Program-made: the position numbers and the translations under genes
Notes under the pieces: model-generated
What the model was told of the DNA's origin: nothing
Seen by the model: only the letters and a program-made list of their open reading frames with translations
The model's database searches: none
Shown here: positions 47,291-59,702 of the stretch, piece after piece
How the letters are laid out: each line of letters begins with the position of its first letter
Position numbering within the stretch: position 1 is the first letter of the stretch
Assembly (NCBI GenBank): GCA_026874595.1
Contig: CM049309.1
Coordinates: 22,179,033 to 22,243,032, forward strand
Direction of reading: 5' to 3'
Length of the DNA: 64,000 nucleotides
From: Sipunculus nudus
Taxonomy: Eukaryota > Annelida > Sipuncula > Golfingiida > Sipunculidae

Positions 47291-48089
47291 TCTATTTTGA
47301 TTGAGAATCACTCAATATTGCGAAAACACATAAGGAGACATTAACTGCCTCACTTAGTTCATGCCTATCTGATTCGACCAATACACTTTCTCCTTTCATA
47401 TTTCTTTATTGTTCTAGTTTAAAAGCAGTCAATGTTAATTTGTCGGTAAAAAGTGTTTTTTTATAGAAATTAACAAACCCTATATATATAAGGGATCAGT
47501 GATTAGAGACCTGACCATTCTCTGCACCTTTCTGTTGACAATATGCTTGTTTACCTGCTAACTGTACTTGCTGAACCGAGCGTGACATCATCTCTGTGCA
47601 TGGAGAATAGGTGTTAGACCTTTCAATAGTCATCCCTCCACACTTGCGACATATATTGGCGGCTACTGACACTAATGGTTCGGGTCCATTCTGTCAAAGA
47701 AAAAGAGGCTAATTCTTGGTTTATACATACTAATTTCTTTTGGATTGTACAAATAGCGCTTAAGCCCTAATATAACTACTCTTATTTTCTTATCATTAAA
47801 GGTGCGGTTTCTTATTGTGTCTGTGACATGAACCTGCTTTTATTAAACAATTTCCGCAATAATTGCTCAAAAGACCCGAAACCAGCAGAAGACCGATACG
47901 TGTAATGCGCATGCTCGTGAGAAAGGTCTATTTTGTGGTGTTTCTTTTGTCTGGTAACACTACATGGGCTAAGGTTTAACATTTTTACTATTTGCTTTTC
48001 ACGTAAGGTATGAAGGGCTTGTTTAACAGAACGCTGAAATCTGAAACTGTTGAATGTTATGTGCCAAAAATTACTATACATGTTTTAAG
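47291..48089. other. No recognised gene
   Basis: A minus frame at 48081-47812 (89 codons) is unrecognised. A TATATATAAGG motif lies near 47482. Confidence 0.4.
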
Positions 48090-48265
48090 AGCCTGTCATC
48101 GGATATAGGGCCGCCCATCTTAAGACTCATTTACCAATCTCCAGTATCTAGAAATGCGATTTGTGGAGATGGGTGATCTCCGATAACCGATGTCGGTTAC
48201 TGGTTCATAAACCTCTTAATCAGGCCCATTTAACGATCCTCAATGGGGGTTAAGTTTCAAAGGCC
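48090..48265. repeat. Dispersed repeat B, copy 2
   Basis: Diverged partner of 38885-39130 (see shared phrases there). Confidence 0.55.
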
Positions 48266-49871
48266 CACCTGCCGGTGTTCATATAGATAAACTGATATTA
48301 ATAACAGATATACATTAATATATCATGAATATATCAAATATTACTATTTTACATACTTTATGTACCGCACATTATATACATGATATTCTTTTATTATTTC
48401 AAGTAAAAGAGATAACTATTTTAACCTTTTGTCATACACATATCTGTTTTATTCACATAACTAAAGGAAATTTTAACACCAACCAGTTAAAAAATGTTCT
48501 CAAGAAACTTACAGAGGAGGCACTAGAAATTATATAGTACTCACTGAGGCATCAAGGGTGACGATCTATGAATCAGTGATATACTGCTGTGACAACATGC
48601 TAATATATCTATTCAATGAAAATCATCAAGAGTGGAACTTTTATTTTAACTTCAACTTTATTTCAGCTATGGGTCATGATATTTATTGTTGCTGTCAAAA
48701 GTAACTCACCAACCGTTAATTTAATGTTTAATATTCAGGGAAAATGCCAGTTATATCATGCATCTCCTGTATCTTATACGTATAATCATAGAGCATATCC
48801 TTACTAAGTATATCCCAACCACCTAATCAATAGTGCGCATGCTAACCCTGTTTAGGCTTAATGAATATGTAATTGTAAATTTAACATAGCCTCATACTCA
48901 GCAATATCAATTTTTTTCTCTGCTAAATTCCTGGCATTCCCGCAAGAGTCACTATTGTCGAATCTTCAACCCTCAAGCTTAGATAAAAAATGTACCTTAG
49001 ATAAAAGGAAACTCAGTGAACATGAAAACAGTTTAAATTCAAGAGAAATTTGAGAGTCAATATGAAAAAAAAAAAATCCCCATTCAGGATGATTTATCAT
49101 GCTAGTTAAGCCCTATAAACAGTGGTACTATCGTATTGGTGCCTGTTTATTTATCAGTTATCCTTTCAAATAAACTTACTTCTCCTTTAGGCAGTTTTGA
49201 AAACTATATTGAATTTGATACAAACTTCATATTCATTTTTTATTATTTTTAATATCATATTTACATACACAATACAGTATAAACTCTGTCATCAAAGATA
49301 GAAATAAATAAATAAATAAAGTTTACATCATCTATTTATTTACTCATTTCAGTAGCAGTCTAGTTTTTTTCAAAACATGATGAACTTAACATGGATCAGG
49401 AGATGTGCACAAAGTGTAAACTGGGTCTATTTTCAGTTTTTTCTTAAGCACACTTTAAATGTCATTGACAGTAAGATTGATTGCATGCCAGTTGCATACA
49501 TAATGTTACATTTATAAAGAATATAGGTCACGGTCAGCCATGGTTTCCACTATCACAGCCATTTAATTTAAACATGATTGTTTATATTAAAAATATGAGT
49601 AATACAAGATAAGAACCTTTGAAAAGGTAGATTCTTTTTATTTAACAAGAGGAATAAAATGATTGTTCTTCCAGTTTTAACCGTGATTATTAAAACCATT
49701 GTTTGTCAAAACAAATTGATAATATCACCTTCAGTGACCTACAACAAAACTATTACAGTTTATGTTTAGCTGGCTCTGCTGCTTTACAATGTAGGCTACA
49801 AACGGATCACCAATGTGGACGTTTTACTTGTTTGCCTTACATGTTTATATATATATATATATATATATATA
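48266..49871. other. AT-rich DNA, no gene recognised; (TA)n at its end
   Basis: Only short frames are present. A TA tract at 49848-49871 immediately precedes recognisable LINE coding text. Confidence 0.45.
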
Positions 49872-51722
49872 ACAGGTCAAATTTTATAAATCTCTATATA
49901 CAACTACAGTTAAACAGGAAAATTCTTTAGATAATTATGGAATATTAAATAACATCAATATCCTATTACAGGAAGATAAACAAATGTGTGACAAAGAAAT
50001 TAACCCTATAGAACTATTTACTTCATTGATATCTCTTCAGATGAACAAAACACCAGGTGTGCTGGCTTTCCTGCTGAATTTTACAAAGTCTTTTGGGATT
50101 ATATAAAAGAATACTACATTAATGCAATTAAATATTCTTTTGAAACTGGATCCTTGCAAACCATTATGAGCCGTACATCCTCTGTCTAATACCAAAGAAA
50201 GATAAAGACACATTAGTTTTAAAGAATTGCACCCTCTCTCAATGTTAAGCACTAATTACAAAATTACAGATTTATTTGCATATTTAAAGAAACATAATAT
50301 AGATAGTTACTTTTTGTCAATAGCTTTAGAAAAGGCCTTCGATTTTTTTTAGAATGGACTCACATTCAAAACACTTTACACCTATTTAACTTTGGAACTG
50401 CATTTAAAAATGAATAAATATATTTTCTCGGACATCAGCAGCTGTGTTATAAACAGAGGATGGGCAACCAACTATTTTCCAGAAACGCGTGGTGTTAGAC
50501 AAGGATTTCCTTTATCTCTTTATTTATTTATATTAGCTTCAGAAACATTAGCAATTAAAATACGAAACAATACAAAAATAAGAGGAAAAGATGTTACTGG
50601 TAAATAACATAAATTAATATAATATACAGATGATACTGCTCTTTTTCTCACAGTAGGCCATGAATCAACAAAAGAAGCCATTTTAACATTTTACAAATTT
50701 CTCAAAATTTCAGGCCTTACTGTAAATTTAGATAAAACGGTGATTATACCATTTTTAAAAAAACACTAAAAATATATGCGATAATATGAAAAATTTAGGA
50801 ATTTAGTGGTGCACAGAACCCATAAAGATTCTTGATATATATATACATCCAGATTGGCGAAAACTTTTCTTAAAATATAGTAATTTTAAAGAAATATTAA
50901 ATAAAATTAAATTTTAATTTTAAATATATTGGCAGCAAGAACCATATCAATCTCGGGTAAAATTGCTGTGATAAAAACCCACATTTTATCACAGTAAACC
51001 TATGCATTTCAGGTTTTGCCAAGTCCTTCAATAAATTATTTAAAAGAAATTGAAATCCTGCTGTATAAGTTTATATGGGGTGGACAAGAAAAAATAAAAA
51101 GAACAACCTTTATTGCGACAATTAATAAAGGGGGACTTAACAAGACGTATCTAAAATTAAAAAAAAAATGTAGCATTAAAAATAGGATGGATTTGACATT
51201 TGGGCTAAATATAACTTTAAACATGTAAACGTTTGTGATGAAATTCTAAATAAGGTAATGTTTTTCAACTCTCATATAAAAATAGGAAATAAAATAGTTT
51301 ACAATAAAACTTTGCATACAGCTGGAATAACAAGTATAAAAGATATTACAAAACATAATGGAGAAAAATATCTTTCTCTCACACAGAGAACTAACAGATA
51401 AGATTCAAGTAAATATTAAGAATTTAGAAAATGCTATACATGAGTATAGTGGATGCAATCTCATTTAGGTTGAAGAGAGCATTGGTAACAGATAAAATAA
51501 CAGAAGCAGTCAATAAGTCAAATTTAGAAAAAGTGAAGAAAATGAGTAGAGTAACACACACAATATATAAAGAGTTATCACTCAATATATACACAGAACC
51601 TTCAAGAAGAATAGAAAAATGGAACCGAGATATGGATGGAAATTATCAAGAAATTATATTTGAAGAATTTCGGAATATTGAAAAAAATTACAATATCAGA
51701 AGAACAGAGAATGTTTCAATTT
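49872..51722 (+). pseudogene. Tx1/L1-type LINE reverse transcriptase pseudogene
   Basis: Read through several frames, the order of landmarks is that of a LINE ORF2 from the reverse transcriptase onward. VKFYKSLYT and QMNKTPG come first (about 49875-50055), then AEFYKVFWDYIKEYY and FETGS. ALEKAFDFF follows (about 50325; motif A with its Asp lost). ETRGVRQGFPLSLYLFIL (50487 on) is motif B, and YTDDTALFL (about 50625) is motif C with the catalytic DD kept. GLTVNLDKT follows at about 50720. The thumb and C-terminal region reads ISGKIAVIKT, LLYKFIWGGQEKIKR (51057 on) and IYKELSLNIYTEPSRRIEKW. Stops and frameshifts occur throughout. The N-terminal endonuclease is absent, as in 5'-truncated insertions. 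The GVRQG block and FIW..G.EKIKR thumb favour the L1/Tx1 group. Confidence 0.85.
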
Positions 51723-52260
51723 ATCTACTACCAGGTTTTGTGGGTCCAGAATTCCATTAGAACCAGTAAAAACATCTTTGCGTATTAAAATTACTGGCAA
51801 ATCGAAGATGGCGTCCAAAATGGCCATCAAGTCCAAAAATCATAAATCTTTCATCATAGAGTTCTTATTTTGGTATCTACTACCAGGTTTTTAGGGTCCG
51901 GAAGTCAGTTGGAACCAACGAAAACATCATTACGTAATTATGTCACTGACAAATCTAAGATGGCCTCAAAGTTGCCACCAAGTCCTTAAAATTGCCATAA
52001 ATAATTTATTTTTCATAATATAATTGTAAATTTTGGTATCTTCTACCAGGTTTTTGCGGGTCCAGAATTCCATACGAACCAAAAAAAAAACATCATTACT
52101 TAATTATGTCACTTGAAAATCCAGGGGAGATTCCATAATGGCCGCAAAGTCCTTAAAAGGTCCTGAATCATTTATTTTTCACCATGCAGTTGTAATTTTG
52201 GTATGTGCTATATTTTTTGTCTGGGATTTCTATGAACGAAATAAAAAAACTTCGCTATGA
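51717..52260 (+). repeat. Foldback left arm: tandem ~150-168-bp units
   Basis: Three to four units, each opening 'tctactaccaggtttt' and carrying 'agatggcgtccaaaatggcc', start at about 51725, 51877, 52040 and 52208. The reverse complement of the same unit forms the right arm at 53330-53690. Confidence 0.85.
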
Positions 52261-53329
52261 AGTCATGTCACTGGCTAATCAAAGATTTGCCATATATAAA
52301 AATATACTAATACCATGTGAACCTTGCACACTAATCTTATTCTGTAGTCGGTACCGACTCTGGTATTTTAGGTCGACCAGCAACCTGCGCTTGTCTCCAA
52401 AGTGAAGGCTTAGACGGATGCTGGCGAGACTTGCGTGGCAAGTGTTTCATCAGCTGGTCATTGATTGGAGTTTGTGAATTGAAAGCTGTTAGGTTAATGA
52501 ATGGTTAATGTTGGTTAATGAAAACTTATTCCACATGAATCTTCCTAATTATGAACGCATTATGTTAGTTTTGAATCTTGAAAGGAAAGGTTGCATCTTT
52601 CACTAAATCTTTCAGTCTTTGAAGTAACTATTATATTATGATACAGTCTTGGAACAAAAGTGAGGATAATCAATCAGTTGATTCTATTACTGGAGTCTTC
52701 TGAAGATGATCCATAGCTGATCCTTCATACAACGATGTAGCTGTAGGTGTCTGAGATAAAATAACCGTTTTTTGGACCTGGTAAACTGGACACATGCAAC
52801 ATTCCATACAGCATGATAACAGAAGATCAAGGATGGTCATTTTGCACTAGACTTTGATCAGAAACAGAAACCTCATACAAATAACTGTGTTTCAGTGATG
52901 ACGCTCATCGTGCGATCTTAATTTAATTTGCCCCAGCTATTTTGTTCCTACTTTGTTCGCATTTTTTCTGGGAGTAAAACAATTTAATCTTATGGATCGC
53001 ATAGAAATGCGCCAGTTTTATGCGGTTTCAGTGTACTGGTGGCCATCTTAGGTCCATTGTTTGATATTTTAGAATACTTGAAGGCAAGGATTTAGTACTG
53101 GTCTTAAATTTTTCATTTTTAGACACTAAGCCTAGCGGCAGTAATCAACAATAGAACCTTTTAACTTTGTTAATGTACAGTTAATCGGCTGACATCTTAG
53201 ATGCTATCTTGGAAATATAGATTGCCTGCAAGCCAAAGTGCGTCGCTAACATTTTACCACTGGGCAAATAATTAACCCTAAAAATAAGTAAAGACACCAA
53301 AAACTAAGGCAATTATATAGAGAGTGACT
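52261..53329. other. Loop of the foldback structure
   Basis: About 1.07 kb between the arms, with no transposase-like frame. It includes a small pair of inverted motifs around 52905-53035 (cgcat...atgcg) and weaker arm-like 'ccatcttag' phrases near 53045 and 53202. Confidence 0.55.
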
Positions 53330-53690
53330 TATGAACATTTAACGCAAATGACGTAATCGGTATCCATTTTGACGCAATTTCTGATTTATGGATCCTGACA
53401 AAATAGCAGTAAATACTAAAATTACAACTGTATCATGAAAAAAAGATTTATGGCAATTTTTAGGGACTTGGCAGCCATTTTGGACGCCATCTTTGATTTG
53501 CCAGTATATAAAGACGTAATGATGTTTTTATTCGTTCTAATAGATTTCTAGAACCCAAAAACCTTGTAGTAGAAACCAAAATTACAACTCTATGGCACCA
53601 AAAAAAATGATTTATTGCCATCTGAGGCGCTTGGTGGCCCTGTTGGACGCCATCTTGAAAATACAACTTGCCGGGGTCCAATTTTGGTAA
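53330..53690 (-). repeat. Foldback right arm
   Basis: The reverse complement reads 'caaagatggcgtccaaaatg', 'gccataaatct' and 'ctactacaaggttttt', matching the left-arm units. At least two units are present. Confidence 0.85.
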
Positions 53691-55043
53691 ACTTTTGATA
53701 GTATGTTGAGCTGGTCCTATAGTACAGAAAAGCACCATAAAACAATATCTTGCAATTTTTTGGGGGTTGAGCTATTTTATGCGTATTTTGACCCGTCTAC
53801 ATGTGATATATCATTGTTTATGTATGCATGGAATGTATTTCATTTGCTTATATATATGTCTATGTTTGTATGTTTGTATTTGTATAAAATGTATTTTTTT
53901 AAAGAATTTCCCTCATCATAATATGCAATTAATCTGATTTTATTTGTTTTCAAACTTGATTATATCGTTATGTCATTAATCATCTCATATTGTTCACATA
54001 AACAAAAATAACTATATGGCACTTGTTTGCCATTTGAATGAGAATAAGGTCATTCATACCCACAGTGACAACTCATTAAAAAAGTTTCAAACAGGTCAAC
54101 TGAATTTGTTCACATCACATGTTCACAGCGTATACAAGAACGTGAACTTGATTCCGCATGATGCAGACAAACCATACAATAATGTAATACTCTCATTCAA
54201 AAAATGTTCTCTTTTGATAACTTCGTGAATACTCTGAGAAAGGTTCTGCATTCCAAAGAGTGCTTATACATCAGGGCAGTAAATGGCAGCATGTTGTGTC
54301 AATCATAAGAGACGCATGCTATGCAAGACCTCAATTACTACTGTATTACCATTAAACAAGAAATATTTTATTTTTCATTTTTTAGAAAATAAAGTTATTG
54401 AATTTAAAAAAAAATATTTAAACTGTTTCAAATTTATTTAAAAATATCTAGAATATACAAGGTGCATGTATTTTTGTTTTAAATATCATATCTTGCCGTG
54501 ACTTTTTATCGGTGGCCACTTGTATTACATTGTCATTGTTTATTGTATTTAACATAGGTTTACGTTGTATAAATTATATTTTCCAACACAGCGGTGCAAA
54601 TCAGACAGTTTTCACCGAACGTTTGACCATGTATAGATATTTTAAAAAGATTAAATATGTGAAATTATTTAAGTTTTAAAACTTGCCACCTATAAGCTAC
54701 TTTCTATAAATAACAACTAACCATTTGAATTTGACTTTAAGAACGAAAGATAAAAATTAACAGGCTAGTCCAGGTCAAAAATTGGAAAGATTACTTGCAA
54801 GTTGTTTTATGAATAGATAGATAGTGCATTTTCGTTTGTCTTTAATTTTCTTTAATTTACCTCAGTCTGACTCAAAGCTGTATTGTTGTTTACAGGGAAA
54901 TATGGAAATCAGTAAAATATACAAACGGTATTTGACTCATGGATCAGATATGTAAAGTACCATTTATTTATATTTTTTAGTCAAATTTATATGCAGGCCT
55001 AGGTAGATCATGATCAGATATGAGGTCTGACCCATCTTGAGCT

Positions 55044-55097
<54 letters not shown>

Positions 55098-55749
55098 TTA
55101 TAATCAATATTTTGACTGTACTTTTTTTGAGAAGTTGGAAAATTAAAGATTCGTTAAATATATTCTCTATTAAAAATAAATGCCGTGTATAGTCGCAAAA
55201 TAAAATGGTTGCTCCATCAAACCGCTTGGTTCTGATAAATTAATCACACTTGCCTCCTCCGGTGACCGGTTTAAAGGTTGTTATAGGTATTCAAATGGAC
55301 CTCTACCCTGAAATCAACACAAGTCCATGCGATAGTTTTAACAAAATCCGTCATATACTGACATAATTTATTTAGTAAGCATTATTTATTCAATGCCCAT
55401 ATATCAATGGTGTGTGTCAGTTTCTGTTTAATTTCTATGAATATTTATTCTGAGCACATGACTGAAGTACTTGAACAAAAGTTATTTTTTAATCCGTTCG
55501 GACCGGGCGTTGGCATGGAAGAGATTCTGGGATAAGGATAAATTAAAGGTTCTTCTTAAAGTTAAATTTTCTTCATCGTCTCTTGTGCAACATGAAATAC
55601 ACCATAAATTTGTGTAACGTGTAAAGTACATGTTGAAAATTTAATTTAGGTATAACATCCAAATACGCTAACGAATCAGACAGAAAAAAATGTACTCTTA
55701 TCATAAGGGATTCACCATGTTAACGTTATAGGCTGACATTAAGGCATAA
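53691..55749. other. AT-rich DNA with (TA)n, no gene recognised
   Basis: A (TA)n tract spans about 55047-55096. Frames here are short and AT-driven. Confidence 0.45.
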
Positions 55750-55990
55750 GCGTCAGGTTTTATTGTCTCCGCCAAGAGGGTATGCATTTATTCCCGTTCG
55801 TGTGTGTTTATGAGTGTGTTTGTCGGTTTGCTCACAACAAATTTTAACGCAATCATAAAAGGAATCTCGTGAAATTTTCAGGGCATCTCGGGGGAAACGG
55901 CAAAGGAAAAATCGATTAGATTTTGCTGTGATAGCGTCATCAAGGAATATTAACAAACGTGCGGTCATTTATGCAGGGAATAACCTGAGA
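55750..55990 (+). repeat. Dispersed 'ctccgccaag' metazoan repeat
   Basis: 'ttgtctccgccaagagggta' followed by a TG-rich 'gtgtgtttatgagtgtgttt' stretch and 'tcgtgaaattttcaggg' resembles a dispersed repeat widely seen in invertebrate and fish genomes. The assignment is from recalled text pattern. Confidence 0.4.
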
Positions 55991-56056
55991 ATATGGGCCA
56001 AGACATAAGTGAATGCAAAAACCGTCCTCGTGCGCCACGCAGGCCTGTCAACCTGT

Positions 56057-56578
56057 TCAGGTCATGGTCGAGCGGCAAGTCAGAGTGTCCCGTGGTTCAC
56101 TGCAACACGCCTTGTGCTCACCGGCGATTTTCTTAGTTCCGTTAGAATGACCGTCTGCCCAGAGCATCCAACAGCTTGCCACAAGACGCTTGATTTGTTT
56201 GAAGGCCTGTTCTTGTTCACACCCCCATGACCAAGTAACATCTTTCCATGTCATTAGTCTGATAGGTTCAAGTACATTTGATTACTATGGCAGGACCTTG
56301 CTAAGTAGTTGACATTTCCTGTCAAACGCTGTATTTCTGTGACATTCGTAGGTGCTTGCAATGCAATAATGGATTATATCTTTGCTGGGTCTGCTTTCAG
56401 CCCATCTTTACCTATCTTGTGTCCAAGAAATGTCACTTCACTCTGTCTGAGCACAGTTTTATCACTGTTCAGTCTGATTCCCTGCTGTCTACATCTTTCT
56501 AGCAGGTTTCTGAGGTTGTGGTCATGATCTCGCCTAGCCTCTGAATCTTCCTTAAAAGTATTCTACATAGCTTCATTA
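56057..56578 (-). pseudogene. Ty3/Gypsy reverse transcriptase C-terminus/RNase H start
   Basis: Minus-strand translation from about 56550 reads ARRDHDHNLRNLLERCRQQG, then VTFLGHKIGKDGLKADPAKI, a stop (TAA), LTGNVNYLARSC, a stop or frameshift, then LMTWKDVTWSWGCEQEQAFK. This is the order of the Gypsy RT connection/thumb ('NL..LL.R....G..L...K', 'FLGH....GL..DP.KI', 'FLG..NYL') leading to the RNase H entry ('W...Q..AF..IK'). Two breaks make it non-functional. The upstream palm and YVDD motif is absent. Confidence 0.8.
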
Positions 56579-56767
56579 TTGCCTTCTAAAGACAGTTTGA
56601 TCTTTAAGACCTATGAAACGAGCCATTTTGATGTAAAGTTCCTTGCGTGTATTTTCAGAGTTCTCTATTATCGCTAACGCAGCGTTACTCATTACTTTGA
56701 ATCTGGACACGAATGCACGTTATTTCTTAGTCTGTTCAACTCAGGGTTACGTAGGGCATTATAACGG

Positions 56768-57100
56768 CCGCTGCCACCATATTTCAAGGGGTTTTTCACA
56801 CAAAATATAGCGTCCACGGAAGCACACAACGACGAGTCCAGGTGTTTACAAGAAACCATATTTAATGCGACTTATCTGCCGAGGGGGTCGCTGCCTCAGG
56901 GACAGCCCGGTAAACATATAGCGCCTCGGGGAGGGATCATTTATAATAAAGTTATCAACCAGTATTTGAACAAACATAGACCGGGACCACTCGGAACTCC
57001 TCAGTTGAATTCGTAATCCCCCGAGACCACCCGAAGTTGAGGCGAGATGTGTCGAGTTGGACCCGGACGTCACCCTAGAATCACGCCCATTCACAAAACA
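56768..57100 (-). mobile_element. Gypsy LTR 3' part and leader, minus orientation
   Basis: On the minus strand a TTATAAATG motif (about 56946-56938) is followed by 'ttgtaaacacctgg' and 'cgttgtgtgcttccg' and ends with ATGGTGGCAGCGG (56780-56768). That last text is typical of the junction between a Gypsy LTR and the start of the internal region. It lies upstream, in the same orientation, of the RT remnant at 56578-56057. The pair is best read as one internally deleted copy. The LTR boundaries were not defined. Confidence 0.5.
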
Positions 57101-59169
57101 CGTGTATAAATCGGTAGGTGCGTTTTATTTGGTTGTACACGTCTACACCGCCAAGTCACCAATATCGCGCCGAAATGTAGTTCCCCAGGTTTGTCGAAAT
57201 TTCAAACAAACAAAATCAATCATATTCTTGTTAATCGTTATATTTGGAATTAATGTTGTAAGTGCATACTCTATATTTGCTTAATTGGCTTCATTATTGT
57301 AATTGACATGAGATAGATTTTAGCTTGAAAGCTCGTTAAATGCATTAGTGTATGCAGGAAGTTGATCCTTTGATTGTCATAGATAGTCCTTCTGTGTGCA
57401 GAATTGGCAAGTGAGCAAGCTTTCGGAGAATATTCCAAATAGTTAATTTTAATTAGGGATGGCAGGGTGGTATTGAATGTATCATGAGTTGATGTGATAA
57501 CCTGTCATATTCCCATAGAAGATCGTAACTTTTTCGCAATTCTTTTGTTAAAGTTGTACTCACAATCATAACTGATTTTTTTTTTGCGTATTTTGAACAG
57601 GTGCACATCAATGACACGAAACGGGGCCGAAATGAGAGGTACTGAAATCATGTCGTACTATGCGCTGTGCGACAGTCGCTGGGTGTTTGATCTGTGAGGG
57701 GTCGTGTTCTGACGATTATGGACGTTCTCACGGTCATCGATTAATAAGAGTACAAATTTGTTTGGATATAACCAAAATGATTGTAAAAGACCAATCCAAA
57801 AGAGTCATTTGTTTTGACCTAACCGAACTGATTTTATAAGGCCGATCCATATAGTGAATGCTGGAGATAAGTAATGTTTTACGAACATATAGTCATCAAA
57901 GACACTAGTGAAAGCGGGATGGAGGCGGATAGTAAGCGGGCTATGTGGAGGGTGGAAATAAAGGTGATGGGTCGTCCAGTGAGGCGTGATGAAATGCCAA
58001 TCACGGAAATACCATTGCCAATTACTAATGCATGGAACGGCGTGCAAAGCTATACGCTTGAAAGCCTTTCATTGCTTGTAAATGTCGTATGTCGCAACAA
58101 TGCAACATACATATAGATCACAGCAGTTTAAAACGATGAGAACTTTTATTCTTTTTTTTTCATCAAGATACTCATCCAAAACTCAATTATGTCACTGTTC
58201 CGAGCAGGGCTGTGTGATTCAGGACGCTTTCAGGACAAAGCGTAAGTTACTTTATTTCATACTCTGGGAGACATGCGAGGTATATATTGAAGTCAGATGT
58301 TTGAGAAAAATGACCTTGAAGCTCCCCTGCTGTTTTTATTATCTATTCACTGTAAAACTCCTCTTTACATAAACATGGCCATTAGTAAATTACACAAACG
58401 CAAGGTTAAATGCCTGCAATAAAAAGGCTTTGCCAACATTATATAAAATCATATTTAGTTTGCATAATTTGCGAATATCTCACAATTCACGGATCTTTAC
58501 GTTGAAATATTTCTTTTTAATTCACATTTTAGCCAAGTCATAAACCTATATAAATTTTAGGCCATTTGAAATACACATTTGTATGCAAGACTAGTTGCTC
58601 CGCACTCTCGGGTTTGTAAGGACTAGTTTCTTATTGAGCTTTTTCTCAATTTGGTCGCGTTGTCTTCGTCTGACGGGTAAAAATAAATTCTTACTTCTAA
58701 AGTCTCCCATCTGGCTCTTTCATGCTAGACTAGCCATATTTTATTCTCAGATAAAATGCTGTAGTTCTACATACTGAGAAAGCGCATAAAAGTTAGTTAT
58801 TATAACAGTTAAACTGTGCTGCCTGTAATATATATGTATTTGTAAAGGCAATGATTTTTCCTGGATTTTGATCATTTAACAGAATGATATCCTTCTTCAT
58901 CGATCTATGGCACTTTTGATCTTTTAGGCACGGCTTTCAGGAAACTTGGGAAGAGTCTGTGATGCTTGAAATCTTTTTTTTTTTGGCGTTCGGTTCTGAG
59001 GGTCAAAGCGTCTGATCAGATAACCCTTACATTCCAAAATAATAAAATAATCATCTGATGACACGATATTTAATAATAATCATAAAATATATCCAATTCT
59101 AGATAACGCTTCAAAATATGACGCAGATACAGTTCCGTTGGGACTCTCCAAAATAACGTGTCCCTCCAA
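57101..59169. other. No recognised gene
   Basis: A GC-richer patch with CACGTG and TATAAATC lies near 57093-57105 (+). Frames at 57057-57284 and 57874-58116 (+) are unrecognised; the first ends in a hydrophobic segment (SIIFLLIVIFGINVV). Confidence 0.35.
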
Positions 59170-59702
59170 TTTTTTAGCTCAGCTGACGTAAAGCCATCTT
59201 AGCTATAGCAATCATTCTTTGTCTGTCGTCCTTCCAGCCGTACTCTCGTCCGTTAACAGGGCACATAATGTAACCGCTCGTTCCAGAATCTTTTAACATC
59301 CATGGAGGTCCAACAATATCTCCCTGAACACCTGCAAAAAGGTCACTGCGACCTACATTCTCTGAGGTACGGAGCCTGTCATTGTCAATAATTCAAAATT
59401 CGACAGAAAAGCTCCAGTTTCTGAATCACGAAGTAATTGATAATGCATTAATATAATTTTATTTTTTTTTAATTTAACGCATTATATTTTAGTTTTTGAG
59501 ACCTGCAAATGAAGCAGGCTAGAGGTAAACAGGACACAAACCGTTATCGTTAGACATAGAAACTTCTAACTATACATGTCGGGAGGCAGTAGGCCTGAAA
59601 TCTGGCCATGGTGACATATATTTTACAAATTCAGGGAGGAAAACATGATATTAAGCACCGATTGAATCAGACGGGGCACAAATGCATTGATTGCCATGAT
59701 TA
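59170..59702 (+). repeat. Large dispersed repeat family A, copy 3, left part
   Basis: It opens 'ttttttagctcagctgacg' and from 59270 closely matches the first bases of the window (aaccgct.gttcc.gaa.c.tttaacatccatg). It is interrupted after 'attgccatgatta' by the segment that follows. Confidence 0.75.

Noticed and set aside
57057..57284. Plus-strand gene start near CACGTG/TATAAATC
   Set aside because: The stretch overlaps the minus-strand Gypsy LTR/leader candidate and the frame is unrecognised; evidence is too weak to call a gene.
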